A DNA stretch of 39,399 nucleotides from an uncultured Porphyromonadaceae bacterium (GTDB taxonomy: Bacteria; Bacteroidota; Bacteroidia; Bacteroidales; UBA11471), in contig URHG01000022.1 of the NCBI GenBank assembly GCA_900547555.1, positions 1 to 39,399 on the forward strand, read 5' to 3'. Under the pieces are notes generated by a model that made no database searches, had not been told where the DNA came from, and saw nothing but the letters and a program-made list of their open reading frames with translations. The position numbers were made by a program, and so were the translations under genes. Positions 8,404 to 17,259 of the stretch are shown one piece after another. Numbering within the stretch: the stretch's first letter is position 1; each line of letters starts with the position of its first letter.

Positions 8404-9270
8404 ATGTCTACGATTCTTGTTACCGGAGCAAACGGGCAGTTGGGCAATGAAATGCGTAATATGTCCCTTCTCGATGATGCCAACAAGTATATTTTTACCG
8501 ATGTTCGGGAATTGGATATAACCGACTTGGATTCCGTGCAAAACTTTTTGTCGGAAAATGCGGTTGATTTTATTGTAAATTGTGCTGCATATACAGCTGT
8601 GGATAAGGCAGAAAGCGAAATAGAGCTGTGTCGAAAAATCAATGCTTTTGCCGTGGAGAATTTAGCAAAAGCATCGGCTTCTGTCGGGGCAAAAATGATA
8701 CACGTGTCGACCGATTATGTATACAGCGGCATTCACTATATGCCCTATGTCGAGACCGATGCTGTTGCTCCTGCGTCGGTCTACGGTGTAACCAAACTCG
8801 AAGGAGAACAGCTGTTGTTGGCAGCAAATCCTGATTCGGTGATTTTGCGTACTTCGTGGCTCTATTCCCCCTATGGAAATAACTTTGTGAAAACCATGCT
8901 GCGATTGGGACGTGAACGGGAGTCTCTTTCTGTCGTTGCCGATCAGGTGGGTACACCTACCTATGCAGCCGATTTGGCTGCCGCCATAGTTGCTATAATC
9001 AATAGCGGAGAGTTTGTGCCCGGTATATATAATTTCTCCGATGAGGGTGTGTGCAGCTGGTACGACTTTACAGTAACGATACATCGCATAGCCGGTATCG
9101 CTACTTGTCGTGTCGCGCCTATCGATACGGCCGATTATCCCTCGGCAGCCACGCGGCCTTTTTACAGTGTGATGAACAAGAAAAAAATAAAAGATACTTA
9201 CCATGTGGCGATCCCTCATTGGGAGGAAAGTTTGAGAAAGTGTATCGCCATATTGCAGAGCCAAAACTAA
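8404..9270 (+). CDS. rfbD: dTDP-4-dehydrorhamnose reductase
   Basis: RfbD/RmlD makes the last reduction to dTDP-L-rhamnose, a precursor for O-antigen and capsule. The 288-residue SDR-type protein has the NAD(P)-binding TGANGQLG near the N-terminus, NCAAYTAVDKAE, STDYVYSG, the catalytic YxxxK in VYGVTKLEGE and LRTSWLYSPYGNNFVKTM, all typical of RmlD. The other rhamnose genes (rfbA, rfbB, rfbC) are not nearby. The gene sits between DUF4924 and prfC, 16 nt before the prfC start. Confidence 0.94.
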   Translation: MSTILVTGANGQLGNEMRNMSLLDDANKYIFTDVRELDITDLDSVQNFLSENAVDFIVNCAAYTAVDKAESEIELCRKINAFAVENLAKASASVGAKMIHVSTDYVYSGIHYMPYVETDAVAPASVYGVTKLEGEQLLLAANPDSVILRTSWLYSPYGNNFVKTMLRLGRERESLSVVADQVGTPTYAADLAAAIVAIINSGEFVPGIYNFSDEGVCSWYDFTVTIHRIAGIATCRVAPIDTADYPSAATRPFYSVMNKKKIKDTYHVAIPHWEESLRKCIAILQSQN

Positions 9271-9286
9271 AAACAACCGATACGAC

Positions 9287-10867
9287 GTGAGTACATTTAC
9301 CGAAGAGATTCAGAAACGACGCACATTTGCCATCATCAGCCACCCCGATGCTGGTAAAACGACCCTTACCGAGAAACTTTTGCTTTTCGGCGGCGCTATC
9401 CATGTTGCCGGAGCCGTGAAATCGAACAAGATAAAGAAAACCGCTACCTCGGACTGGATGGAAATCGAGAAACAGAGAGGTATATCGGTGGCCACTTCGG
9501 TAATGGGATTTAATTACGGTGATTATAAAATAAATATTCTCGACACGCCCGGACACCAAGATTTTGCCGAAGATACTTACCGCACATTGACGGCTGTTGA
9601 CAGCGTTATTATCGTAATTGATGTAGCAAAAGGCGTTGAAACACAGACGCGTAAACTGATGGAAGTGTGCCGTATGCGTAAGACGCCGGTTATTGTTTTC
9701 GTCAATAAGCTCGACCGTGAAGGACAAGACCCGTTCGATCTGCTCGATGAGATAGAATCGGAGTTGAAGATTGCGGTGCGTCCGCTCAGTTGGCCTATCA
9801 ATATCGGCCAACGGTTCAAGGGTGTTTACAATATATATGAGAAAAATCTCAATCTTTATACCCCCAGCAAGCAAGTCGTTACAGAGGCCATCGAATTTCG
9901 GGATATCGACAGCCCCGAGTTGGAGACGCATATCGGAGAGTCCGATGCGGCTAAGCTCCGTACCGATTTGGAATTGATTTCCGGAGTATATCCCGATTTC
10001 GATGTTGACAAATATTTGTCAGGCGATTTGGCTCCGGTATTTTTCGGGTCGGCGCTCAATAATTTCGGAGTGAGAGAGTTGCTCGATTGTTTTGTCGAGA
10101 TTGCTCCGTCTCCGCGCCCCGTGCACGCGATAGAGCGGGAGGTTCGTCCCGAAGAGGACGCCTTTTCGGGATTCGTTTTCAAGATACATGCCAATATGGA
10201 TCCCAATCACCGCAGTTGCATTGCGTTCGTGAAAGTCTGTTCGGGAACATTTGTCCGGAACGAAAATTATAAGCATGTGCGTCTGGGCAAGATGATGCGT
10301 TTTTCAAGTCCTACGGCCTTTATGGCGCAACGCAAGTCTACGGTCGACGAGGCCTATCCCGGCGATATAGTGGGGTTGCCCGATACGGGAAACTTCAAGA
10401 TCGGAGATACCCTTACGGCAGGAGAGAATCTCCATTACAAGGGATTGCCCAGTTTTTCGCCCGAGATATTCAAGTATATCGAGAACACCGACCCGATGAA
10501 AACCAAGCAATTGAACAAAGGGCTCGACCAGTTGATGGACGAGGGCGTGGCCCAGATGTTTGTCAACCAGTTCAACGGTCGTAAGATTATCGGTACGGTA
10601 GGGCAGTTGCAGTTCGAGGTCATTCAGTACCGGCTGCTGCATGAGTATGGAGCCCAATGTCGCTGGGAGCCCCTCAGTCTCTATAAAGCCTGCTGGGTCG
10701 AGAGCGATGATGTCGATGCCCTTGAAAATTTCAAGAAACGCAAATATCAGTTTATGGCCAAAGATCGAGATGGTCGCGATGTATTTTTGGCCGATTCAGG
10801 TTATGTGTTGCAGATGGCGCAGAGCGATTTCCCGAAAATCCGTTTCCACTTCACATCGGAATTCTGA
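9287..10867 (+). CDS. prfC: peptide chain release factor 3
   Basis: RF3 is the translational GTPase that recycles RF1 and RF2 from the ribosome after peptide release. The 526-residue protein shows G1 SHPDAGKTTLTEK, the switch II G3 motif DTPGHQDFAEDTYR and G4 NKLDREG. The domain 2/3 region that follows includes FGSALNNFGVRELLD and ends near residue 526, the normal length. Translation appears to start at a GTG codon (9287-9289), giving STFTEEIQKRRTFAIISH, which matches family N-termini; no closer ATG fits. It ends the operon led by the Mur-like gene. Confidence 0.95.
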   Translation: MSTFTEEIQKRRTFAIISHPDAGKTTLTEKLLLFGGAIHVAGAVKSNKIKKTATSDWMEIEKQRGISVATSVMGFNYGDYKINILDTPGHQDFAEDTYRTLTAVDSVIIVIDVAKGVETQTRKLMEVCRMRKTPVIVFVNKLDREGQDPFDLLDEIESELKIAVRPLSWPINIGQRFKGVYNIYEKNLNLYTPSKQVVTEAIEFRDIDSPELETHIGESDAAKLRTDLELISGVYPDFDVDKYLSGDLAPVFFGSALNNFGVRELLDCFVEIAPSPRPVHAIEREVRPEEDAFSGFVFKIHANMDPNHRSCIAFVKVCSGTFVRNENYKHVRLGKMMRFSSPTAFMAQRKSTVDEAYPGDIVGLPDTGNFKIGDTLTAGENLHYKGLPSFSPEIFKYIENTDPMKTKQLNKGLDQLMDEGVAQMFVNQFNGRKIIGTVGQLQFEVIQYRLLHEYGAQCRWEPLSLYKACWVESDDVDALENFKKRKYQFMAKDRDGRDVFLADSGYVLQMAQSDFPKIRFHFTSEF

Positions 10868-10888
10868 CGGGAAGGTCGTGGCGAATCA

Positions 10889-10920
10889 TTTGCGCATGTG
10901 GCGTAATATGATTACTTTTG
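10889..10920 (+). promoter_or_regulatory. guaA promoter
   Basis: TTTG (10889-10892), a 20-bp spacer and TACTTTTG (10913-10920) match the Bacteroidetes -33/-7 consensus at ideal spacing. It lies 52 bases upstream of the guaA ATG and separates guaA from the prfC operon. Confidence 0.82.
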
Positions 10921-10971
10921 TGGGCGTAAGTAACTCTTTATCGTGAAGTAAAAAACTTATCATCAACATAT

Positions 10972-12495
10972 ATGCAAGAAAAAATCATCATTCTCGATTT
11001 CGGCTCGCAGACTACGCAGCTCATAGGTCGCCGTGTGCGGGAGCTCGATATTTACTGTGAGATATTGCCTTATAATAAATTCCCGTATGACGACGAGAAC
11101 ATCAAAGGTGTCATACTGTCGGGTAGTCCTTTCTCGGTGTACGACAGCAAGGCATTCAAGACCGATTTGTCGCAGATACGGGGAAAATATCCCATTTTGG
11201 GAATTTGCTACGGGGCACAGTTCTTGGCTTACAGCAACGGCGGTAAAGTAGAACCGGCACAGAGCCGCGAATACGGGCGTGCTCATCTGTCCCGTTTCTG
11301 TAAAGACAATGTCTTGTTCAAGAATGTGCGGGAAAATACGCAGGTGTGGATGTCGCACGGCGATACGATTACGGCCGTTCCCGATAATTTCAAGGCTATC
11401 GCTTCGACCGATGAGGTTGCCATTGCCGCTTACCAGATCGAAGGAGAGAAAGTGTGGGGCGTGCAGTTCCACCCCGAAGTGTTTCATACCGAGGACGGTA
11501 CGCAGATATTGCGTAATTTCGTCGTCGATATATGCGGTTGTAAGCAAGATTGGTCTCCCGCATCGTTTATCGAAACGACGGTTGCACAACTCAAAGAGCA
11601 GCTCGGCGATGATAAAGTCGTACTCGGGCTTTCAGGAGGTGTCGATTCTTCGGTAGCGGCTGTTTTGCTGAACAAAGCCATCGGTAAAAATCTTACCTGT
11701 ATTTTTGTCGATCACGGTTTGTTGCGGAAAAACGAGTTCGAGAATGTGATGCATGACTACGAACATCTCGGACTGAATGTTATCGGGGTCAATGCCAAAG
11801 AAAAATTTTATCGCGAACTGGCCGGGGTGAAAGAACCCGAGCGTAAGCGTAAAATTATAGGTAAAGGTTTCATCGACGTTTTCGATGAAGAAGCCCATAA
11901 GATAAATGATGTGAAGTGGCTGGCACAAGGGACGATATATCCCGATGTCATCGAGTCTCTTTCCATTACCGGGACGGTCATCAAGAGCCACCACAATGTA
12001 GGTGGTCTTCCCGAGAAGATGAATCTTAAATTGTGCGAACCTTTGCGTTTGCTTTTCAAAGACGAAGTGCGCCGTGTGGGACGCGAATTGGGAATGATGG
12101 AACGTCTTATCAACCGGCATCCCTTCCCGGGCCCTGGTTTGGCTGTGCGTATCTTGGGTGATATTACTCCTGAGAAAGTACGTATCTTGCAAGATGCCGA
12201 CGATATTTTCATTCAGGGGTTGCGTGATTGGGGGCTTTACGACAAGGTATGGCAAGCCGGTACGATATTGTTGCCCGTGCAGTCGGTCGGCGTGATGGGC
12301 GATGAACGTACTTATGAGAATGCCGTCGCTTTGCGAGCCGTAACCTCGACCGATGCCATGACGGCCGATTGGGCGCATTTGCCTTATGATTTCCTCGGGA
12401 AAGTGTCGAACGATATTATCAATAAGGTAAAAGGTGTCAATCGTGTTACCTATGACATCAGTTCCAAGCCACCTTCGACAATTGAGTGGGAGTAA
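10972..12495 (+). CDS. guaA: GMP synthase (glutamine-hydrolysing)
   Basis: GuaA converts XMP to GMP using ATP and glutamine in purine synthesis. The 507-residue protein has an N-terminal class I glutamine amidotransferase domain with nucleophile C79 in GICYGAQF and the His/Glu pair in VQFHPEVFH. The ATP-pyrophosphatase domain begins with the PP-loop GLSGGVDSSVA (about 218-228), and the C-terminal dimerisation domain carries HPFPGPGLAVRILG. Length is a little under the usual 510-525 residues but no domain is missing. It has its own promoter and terminator. Confidence 0.97.
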   Translation: MQEKIIILDFGSQTTQLIGRRVRELDIYCEILPYNKFPYDDENIKGVILSGSPFSVYDSKAFKTDLSQIRGKYPILGICYGAQFLAYSNGGKVEPAQSREYGRAHLSRFCKDNVLFKNVRENTQVWMSHGDTITAVPDNFKAIASTDEVAIAAYQIEGEKVWGVQFHPEVFHTEDGTQILRNFVVDICGCKQDWSPASFIETTVAQLKEQLGDDKVVLGLSGGVDSSVAAVLLNKAIGKNLTCIFVDHGLLRKNEFENVMHDYEHLGLNVIGVNAKEKFYRELAGVKEPERKRKIIGKGFIDVFDEEAHKINDVKWLAQGTIYPDVIESLSITGTVIKSHHNVGGLPEKMNLKLCEPLRLLFKDEVRRVGRELGMMERLINRHPFPGPGLAVRILGDITPEKVRILQDADDIFIQGLRDWGLYDKVWQAGTILLPVQSVGVMGDERTYENAVALRAVTSTDAMTADWAHLPYDFLGKVSNDIINKVKGVNRVTYDISSKPPSTIEWE

Positions 12496-12522
12496 TAGAA
12501 AAGGTTCCTTTTGGATATTTGG

Positions 12523-12560
12523 CCGGGATTGCAACGACAGTTGCAATCCCGGTATTTTTA
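12523..12560 (+). terminator. guaA terminator
   Basis: A 13-bp perfect stem (CCGGGATTGCAAC with GTTGCAATCCCGG) closes a 4-nt loop and is followed by TATTTTTA. It lies 27 bases after the guaA stop codon. Confidence 0.9.
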
Positions 12561-12630
12561 TCTATTTACCGCTCTGAGTAAATAGTTTGTATATGGAGGA
12601 AAACATATTTGTTCCGGTCTCGTGTAGGTT

Positions 12631-12674
12631 TATTTTCTTAGTGTCATTGTATATATGTCTGTGTTAAGAAAATA
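12631..12674. repeat. 10-bp inverted repeat upstream of the polysaccharide export genes
   Basis: TATTTTCTTA (12631-12640) and TAAGAAAATA (12665-12674) are perfect inverted copies separated by 24 bases, about 85 bases before the OPX start codon. A second, smaller one (CTATTTAC and GTAAATAG, 12562-12585) lies just after the guaA terminator. The larger repeat could be an operator or mRNA leader structure for the export genes. It is too short and too tightly spaced to look like an invertible capsule promoter. Confidence 0.4.
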
Positions 12675-12758
12675 GAATTTATTAATAAATAATTTTGATT
12701 TTATTCCGTAGTTTTATTTCTTTGCAGAGCTTATTAAGTTAAATCTTTTTGAACGGAG

Positions 12759-13538
12759 ATGTTGAAAGTTTACCCGATTGCTCTAATAGTTTTATTTTTG
12801 ACTGCCTGTGCCGAATCGAAAAAAGTTCCGTATTTACAGAACATCGATTCTGTCATGTCCGCGATGGAGAAGACGGCCCAGGTTTCTGATCCGATCTTTG
12901 TTACAGGGGATATTCTTGCAATTACCGTTACTTCGCCTATGCCGAAGGCGGTCGCTGTATTCAACAATCAGAATATCAATTCTGATGAACCGGTCAACAC
13001 GGAAACTCAAATACCCACCTATCTGGTCGATAGCCGGGGGGAAATCAATTTCCCTTTGGTGGGTAAGTTGCGTGTTGCCGGTCTCTCTCGTTCTGCTGCC
13101 GAACAGTTGATCGTAGAATCTATCTATCCCAAATATCTTACCGAGCCACCTTCGGTTTCGATACGTATTCACAATTTCAAAATATCGGTGTTGGGAGAGG
13201 TGAAAAATCCCGGTATATACGAAATTCCCAATGACAGGGTATCGATTCTCGAAGCTATCGCTATGGCAGGCGACCTTACGATAACGGGGCGTCGCGACAA
13301 TATCCTGCTCATACGCCAGTACGACGGGAAAGAGACGATCAGCCGTTTCGACCTGAACGATGCTCGACTGCTTACGCAGCCCGATTATTATTTGCGACAG
13401 AACGATATCGTCTATGTCGAGCCTAATAAATCGAAAGCCCGTACATCGCGGGTTATGTCGCCTGTCGCCAGTATATCGGTAAGTATTGTTTCGCTTTTGG
13501 TTACGTTGGCCAACTTGTTGGTGAACATCGTAAGGTAA
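12759..13538 (+). CDS. polysaccharide export outer-membrane lipoprotein (Wza/OPX family)
   Basis: This 259-residue lipoprotein has a signal peptide with lipobox LTAC (lipidated Cys17). The Poly_export domain (about 45-135) contains GDILAITV, DSRGEINFPLVGKLRVAG and YLTEPPSVSIRIHNFKISVLG. An SLBB domain follows (GEVKNPGIYEIPNDRVSILEA as GEVKNPGIYE then IPNDRVSILEAIAMAGDL). Near the C-terminus a hydrophobic helix (SISVSIVSLLVTLANLLVNIV) could cross the outer membrane, as in Wza. It should form the outer-membrane exit for capsule or exopolysaccharide. The BY-kinase partner is 26 nt downstream. Confidence 0.9.
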   Translation: MLKVYPIALIVLFLTACAESKKVPYLQNIDSVMSAMEKTAQVSDPIFVTGDILAITVTSPMPKAVAVFNNQNINSDEPVNTETQIPTYLVDSRGEINFPLVGKLRVAGLSRSAAEQLIVESIYPKYLTEPPSVSIRIHNFKISVLGEVKNPGIYEIPNDRVSILEAIAMAGDLTITGRRDNILLIRQYDGKETISRFDLNDARLLTQPDYYLRQNDIVYVEPNKSKARTSRVMSPVASISVSIVSLLVTLANLLVNIVR

Positions 13539-13564
13539 GAGTTTGCATTATAAGATAGTATGTT

Positions 13565-15949
13565 ATGGATAAGGAGATTGTTCCCCCGATGAAAGACGAT
13601 GAAGAGTCGTCGATAGATTTCAAAGAGTTGTTGTTTCTGTTTTTTAGCCATTGGAAGTGGTTCGTAGCCAGCGTAGTGATCTTTTTGGCTGCGGCAGTTT
13701 TCTGGTTGATGAGGCAGAACGACGTATATACGGTATCTTCGATGATACTCATGAAGGGCGAGAATTCCTCGACGCCTTTTTCCGAATCTGTTGTCATGGA
13801 GGGATTCGGATTGATGTCGGCCGGAAAAATGAATACCGACGATGAAATAGGAATCATGCGATCCAAGAATGTTTTGTCGCAGGTCGTCGGCGATTTGAAG
13901 TTGTATGTTACGTATTGCGAGCAACAGGGCATGCGCAAGGTCGAGCTGTATGGCGACACACCGCTTTTCCTCGATATCGATTCTTTGTTGGTCCCTTATC
14001 TGGCGACACCCATAGCCGTCAAGGCCGTACCCGATAGAGAAAATGGCAGCTATTCCCTTACGGTCGCTTACGATGAAGATGAGCAGGAATTGACTTTTGC
14101 CGGCGATTCGATGCGTGTTGCGATAGGTGATATATCGTTTATGCTTTTTCAGCAGCGCGGCGTGTGTGAAGAGCCGCATACGTTGTACATCGATGTTGTA
14201 CCGCCGAAGTTTGTCGTACGCCAGTTGGAGCAGCTCGTTTCCGCTTCGCCCGTAGAGAAAGGATCTTCCCTTATTACGATGTCGGTCGAGATGGGTCAGG
14301 TCGAGAAAGCCAAAGACATTCTCTATAAAATCGTCTATTATTACAACGCCTTGTCTATGGCCGAGAAAAATAGAGTGGCTGAGAATACCGAGCGTTTTAT
14401 CGATGAGCGTTTACGGTTGTTGTCATCGGAGCTGGGGTCGGTCGAAGATGCTGTCGAGGATTTTATGCGTAACAACGAGTTGGTCGATATAACGGCCAAT
14501 GCCACTTCCTATCTCGATGAGTCGAAAAGCATAGAAGAGCGCCTGTTCGATGTCGAAACAGAGATGAACCGTCTGGATTACGTCGGGCAGTTTATCACCG
14601 ATACTGCCAATCGTTATTCGCTCATACCGGCGGTGGAAATCAGTAATCAGACATTTCTGACGATTGTCGATGCCTATAACGATAAATTGATGGAGCGGGA
14701 ACGGCTTTTGCGGTCGGTCTCGGAGAGCAATCCCGTGTTGATGACGGTCAGTCAGGATTTGGAAATATTGCGGCGAGGGGTCGAAGACGGTGTCGTTTCG
14801 ACGCGGGCGGGCATGGAGATTGCCCGGAGGGATCTCTTGGCGAAGAAGCACGTTGCCAAAAGCCGTATACAGGAAGTTCCCGGTTTGCAGCGCGAGTCAG
14901 CCGAAATATCCCGACAGCAGCTCATAAAAGACAAGTTATATGTTTTTTTGTTGGAAAAGCGGGAAGAAAATTCTCTAAACAAAACTTTGACCGTACCCCG
15001 GGCTATCATTATGGACGTACCCGATACGTCGGGAACTCCGGTATCTCCGAAAAAGAAAAACATATTGCTTATCGCCCTGTTTTTAGGGATTTGTATTCCC
15101 GCAGGAATCATTTTCTTGCTCGATTTCTTCAATGACCGTTTCAAAGATCGCACCGATGTGGAGAAACTGACGGCACTGCCCATACTCGGTGAGATATGTG
15201 CAAAAGGCGATACCGATGCAGGACTGGTCGTGTCGGCATGGTCTACGGCTCCGATTGCCGAGCTTTTCCGTCTGCTACGTAATAATTTACAGTTTATAAT
15301 GGCTTCTTCTGAAAAGAAGGTGATATGTATTACATCGACCGTATCGGGTGAGGGGAAAACATTTCTGGCTTCCAATCTGGCCCTGAGTTTCGGCCTTATC
15401 GGTAAAAAGGTGCTGTTGGTGGGTATGGACATACGTCGACCGCAATTATATAAATATTTCGATATACCGCAAGTCATGCCGGGGGTAACATCGTATCTGT
15501 CAGGTATGGAAAATGACGTTACCCGGCTTATCGTACCCTCGAAAGTCATGGCCGATCTCGATTTGTTGCCTTCGGGCCCGGTACCGCCCAATCCGAATGA
15601 GTTGCTTTACGGGCATCGGCTCGAAGAACTGCTTGGTGAGTTGCGCAGCCGATACGACTATATCCTCATCGATACGGCACCGGTAGGTATGGTTTCGGAT
15701 ACAGTACTGATACGGCGGGTGGCCGACGTGATGCTTTTTGTCGTAAGGGCCAGTTATACGGCGAAGAAGTCGTTCGATTTACTCGACAAAATGATTTCGG
15801 CCGGACATTTCCCTGCACCCTATTTGGTTGTCAACGGAGTGGATATGGCCTCTCGTTCCTACGGCTATCGACGTTATGGGTATTGTTCGTCTTATGGTTA
15901 TGGTGCCGGACAAGCCTCTAAAACCGATGTCGACAAGCCGAAACGATGA
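13565..15949 (+). CDS. polysaccharide biosynthesis tyrosine autokinase (Wzc family)
   Basis: This 794-residue inner-membrane protein controls capsule or exopolysaccharide polymer length. It has a Wzz domain after a first membrane segment (about 31-50, WKWFVASVVIFLAAAVFWLM), a long periplasmic coiled-coil region, a second segment (about 500-522) and a cytoplasmic BY-kinase domain. The kinase has Walker A TVSGEGKTFLASNLA, Walker A' VLLVGMDIRRP and Walker B YILIDTAPVGM. The tail has six tyrosines (766, 768, 771, 773, 777, 779) in SYGYRRYGYCSSYGYG, the usual autophosphorylation cluster. It pairs with the OPX gene upstream, but no glycosyltransferases, Wzx or Wzy are in the window, so this is an isolated export module that may serve a locus elsewhere. 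Confidence 0.94.
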   Translation: MDKEIVPPMKDDEESSIDFKELLFLFFSHWKWFVASVVIFLAAAVFWLMRQNDVYTVSSMILMKGENSSTPFSESVVMEGFGLMSAGKMNTDDEIGIMRSKNVLSQVVGDLKLYVTYCEQQGMRKVELYGDTPLFLDIDSLLVPYLATPIAVKAVPDRENGSYSLTVAYDEDEQELTFAGDSMRVAIGDISFMLFQQRGVCEEPHTLYIDVVPPKFVVRQLEQLVSASPVEKGSSLITMSVEMGQVEKAKDILYKIVYYYNALSMAEKNRVAENTERFIDERLRLLSSELGSVEDAVEDFMRNNELVDITANATSYLDESKSIEERLFDVETEMNRLDYVGQFITDTANRYSLIPAVEISNQTFLTIVDAYNDKLMERERLLRSVSESNPVLMTVSQDLEILRRGVEDGVVSTRAGMEIARRDLLAKKHVAKSRIQEVPGLQRESAEISRQQLIKDKLYVFLLEKREENSLNKTLTVPRAIIMDVPDTSGTPVSPKKKNILLIALFLGICIPAGIIFLLDFFNDRFKDRTDVEKLTALPILGEICAKGDTDAGLVVSAWSTAPIAELFRLLRNNLQFIMASSEKKVICITSTVSGEGKTFLASNLALSFGLIGKKVLLVGMDIRRPQLYKYFDIPQVMPGVTSYLSGMENDVTRLIVPSKVMADLDLLPSGPVPPNPNELLYGHRLEELLGELRSRYDYILIDTAPVGMVSDTVLIRRVADVMLFVVRASYTAKKSFDLLDKMISAGHFPAPYLVVNGVDMASRSYGYRRYGYCSSYGYGAGQASKTDVDKPKR

Positions 15950-15966
15950 GTTATCATATATGGTGG

Positions 15967-15994
15967 ACGCCCTCTCCCGAAGAGGGCGTTTTTT
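15967..15994 (+). terminator. Terminator after the Wzc gene
   Basis: A 9-bp perfect stem (ACGCCCTCT with AGAGGGCGT), loop CCCGA, then a T run. It closes the OPX-Wzc transcript 17 bases after the stop codon. Confidence 0.92.
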
Positions 15995-16053
15995 GTTATC
16001 AACAGAAAGACGTATTTTATCAGGCGGGGCGTTTTTCATTGAAAAAAAATATA

Positions 16054-16061
16054 TATATTTG
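16054..16061 (+). promoter_or_regulatory. -7 promoter element for the dnaN operon
   Basis: TATATTTG is an exact TAnnTTTG match 63 bases before the dnaN ATG. It follows the Wzc terminator, so dnaN probably starts a new transcript. The -33 region has a T run (GTTTTTC) rather than a clear TTG. Confidence 0.55.
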
Positions 16062-16124
16062 CTTCTTGATATGTCGGCGCGAAATCGTTGCCGGGTCATT
16101 TGCAACATAATAAAACAGTTATAT

Positions 16125-17249
16125 ATGAAATTCGTCGTATCAAGTACATTGTTACTTTCTCATTTGCAAACGGTGGGAAGGGTGATTAATTCTAAAAACT
16201 CTATGCCTATTCTCGATAATTTCCTTTTTGCATTGGAAGGAAATGAGTTGACGATAACGGCTTCTGACCAAGAAACGACAATGACCACAACCATCGGCCT
16301 GATCGAAGCCGAGGGAAAAGGTCTGTTTGCCGTGTCTGCAAAAATACTGCTCGACCCTCTGCGCGAGTTGCCCGAGCAACCGTTGACCTTCCAAATCAAT
16401 GATGAGAATCTGGAAATATTTCTCTATTACCAGAATGGGAAGTACAACTTTGTAGGTGTCAATGGCGATGAATATCCGCAACGTCCGCCTATGAGTGAGA
16501 ATGCGACCCGTCTGACGATGCCTGCATCGGTATTGTTGGGAGGTATTACCCGCAGTCTTTTTGCTACGGCCAATGACGAATTGCGTCCTGTTATGAACGG
16601 GGTGTGTATGGATATTCACCCCGAAGATGTCGTTTTTGTCGCTTCCGACGGATATATTTTGGTACGTTGTCGCAATACGGCTGTGAAATCGGGTCTCGAA
16701 TCGACCGTGATTCTGCCCAAAAAACCCGCTTCGCTTTTGAAAAATATCCTTTCGAAAGAATCGGGCGACATAACCATAGAGTTCGATGAGAAAAATATCT
16801 GTTTCCATTTGGCGAACTTCGTCCTTATCTGTCGTCTTATCGAAGGACGTTATCCCAATTATATGTCGGTAATCCCGCAAAATAACAGTAACCGGCTGAT
16901 TATCGACCGTACTTTGTTTATCAGTGTGTTGCGGCGTATATCGGTTTTCTCCGATCCGGCAAATTCGCTGGTACGTCTCGATTTGAGTCCCAACCGGCTG
17001 GTTGTTTCGGCTCAGTATGCGGGACTTTCTACATCGGCCGACGAGAGCATCACGTGCAATTATACAGGCGATACGATGTGTATCGGATTCAGTGCGACAC
17101 AACTCGTGGAGATACTCAATAATATCGATTCGCAAGAAGTTTTGGTCGACTTGGCCGATCCCGGCAGAGCAGGAATCCTTCTTCCCGGCGAGAATGAGCC
17201 CGATGAAGATTTGCTGATGTTGCTCATGCCCATGATGTTGAAAGACTAA
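16125..17249 (+). CDS. dnaN: DNA polymerase III beta subunit (sliding clamp)
   Basis: The beta clamp encircles DNA and tethers the replicative polymerase. The start at 16125 gives MKFVVSSTLLLSHLQTVGRV, the standard Bacteroidetes N-terminus, and 374 residues, the normal size. The frame stays open upstream to 15828, but that stretch overlaps the Wzc gene and its terminator, so it is not coding. Three clamp folds are evident: KNSMPILDNFLFALEGNELT in the first, LFATANDELRPVMNGVCMDI in the second, then the C-terminal domain ending LLMLLMPMML. No dnaA lies nearby, so this is not evidence for the replication origin. The exonuclease gene follows after 10 nt. Confidence 0.96.
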   Translation: MKFVVSSTLLLSHLQTVGRVINSKNSMPILDNFLFALEGNELTITASDQETTMTTTIGLIEAEGKGLFAVSAKILLDPLRELPEQPLTFQINDENLEIFLYYQNGKYNFVGVNGDEYPQRPPMSENATRLTMPASVLLGGITRSLFATANDELRPVMNGVCMDIHPEDVVFVASDGYILVRCRNTAVKSGLESTVILPKKPASLLKNILSKESGDITIEFDEKNICFHLANFVLICRLIEGRYPNYMSVIPQNNSNRLIIDRTLFISVLRRISVFSDPANSLVRLDLSPNRLVVSAQYAGLSTSADESITCNYTGDTMCIGFSATQLVEILNNIDSQEVLVDLADPGRAGILLPGENEPDEDLLMLLMPMMLKD

Positions 17250-17259
17250 TCGTCGCACC

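Noticed and set aside
12562..12674. Inverted repeats before the export genes as an invertible capsule promoter
   Set aside because: The pairs are 8 and 10 bp and close together (8 and 24 bp apart), unlike the longer, widely spaced repeats of phase-variable Bacteroides promoters.
15828..16124. Long open frame upstream of dnaN that would extend it by 99 codons
   Set aside because: It overlaps the Wzc gene, its terminator and the dnaN -7 box; family homology begins only at the ATG 16125.
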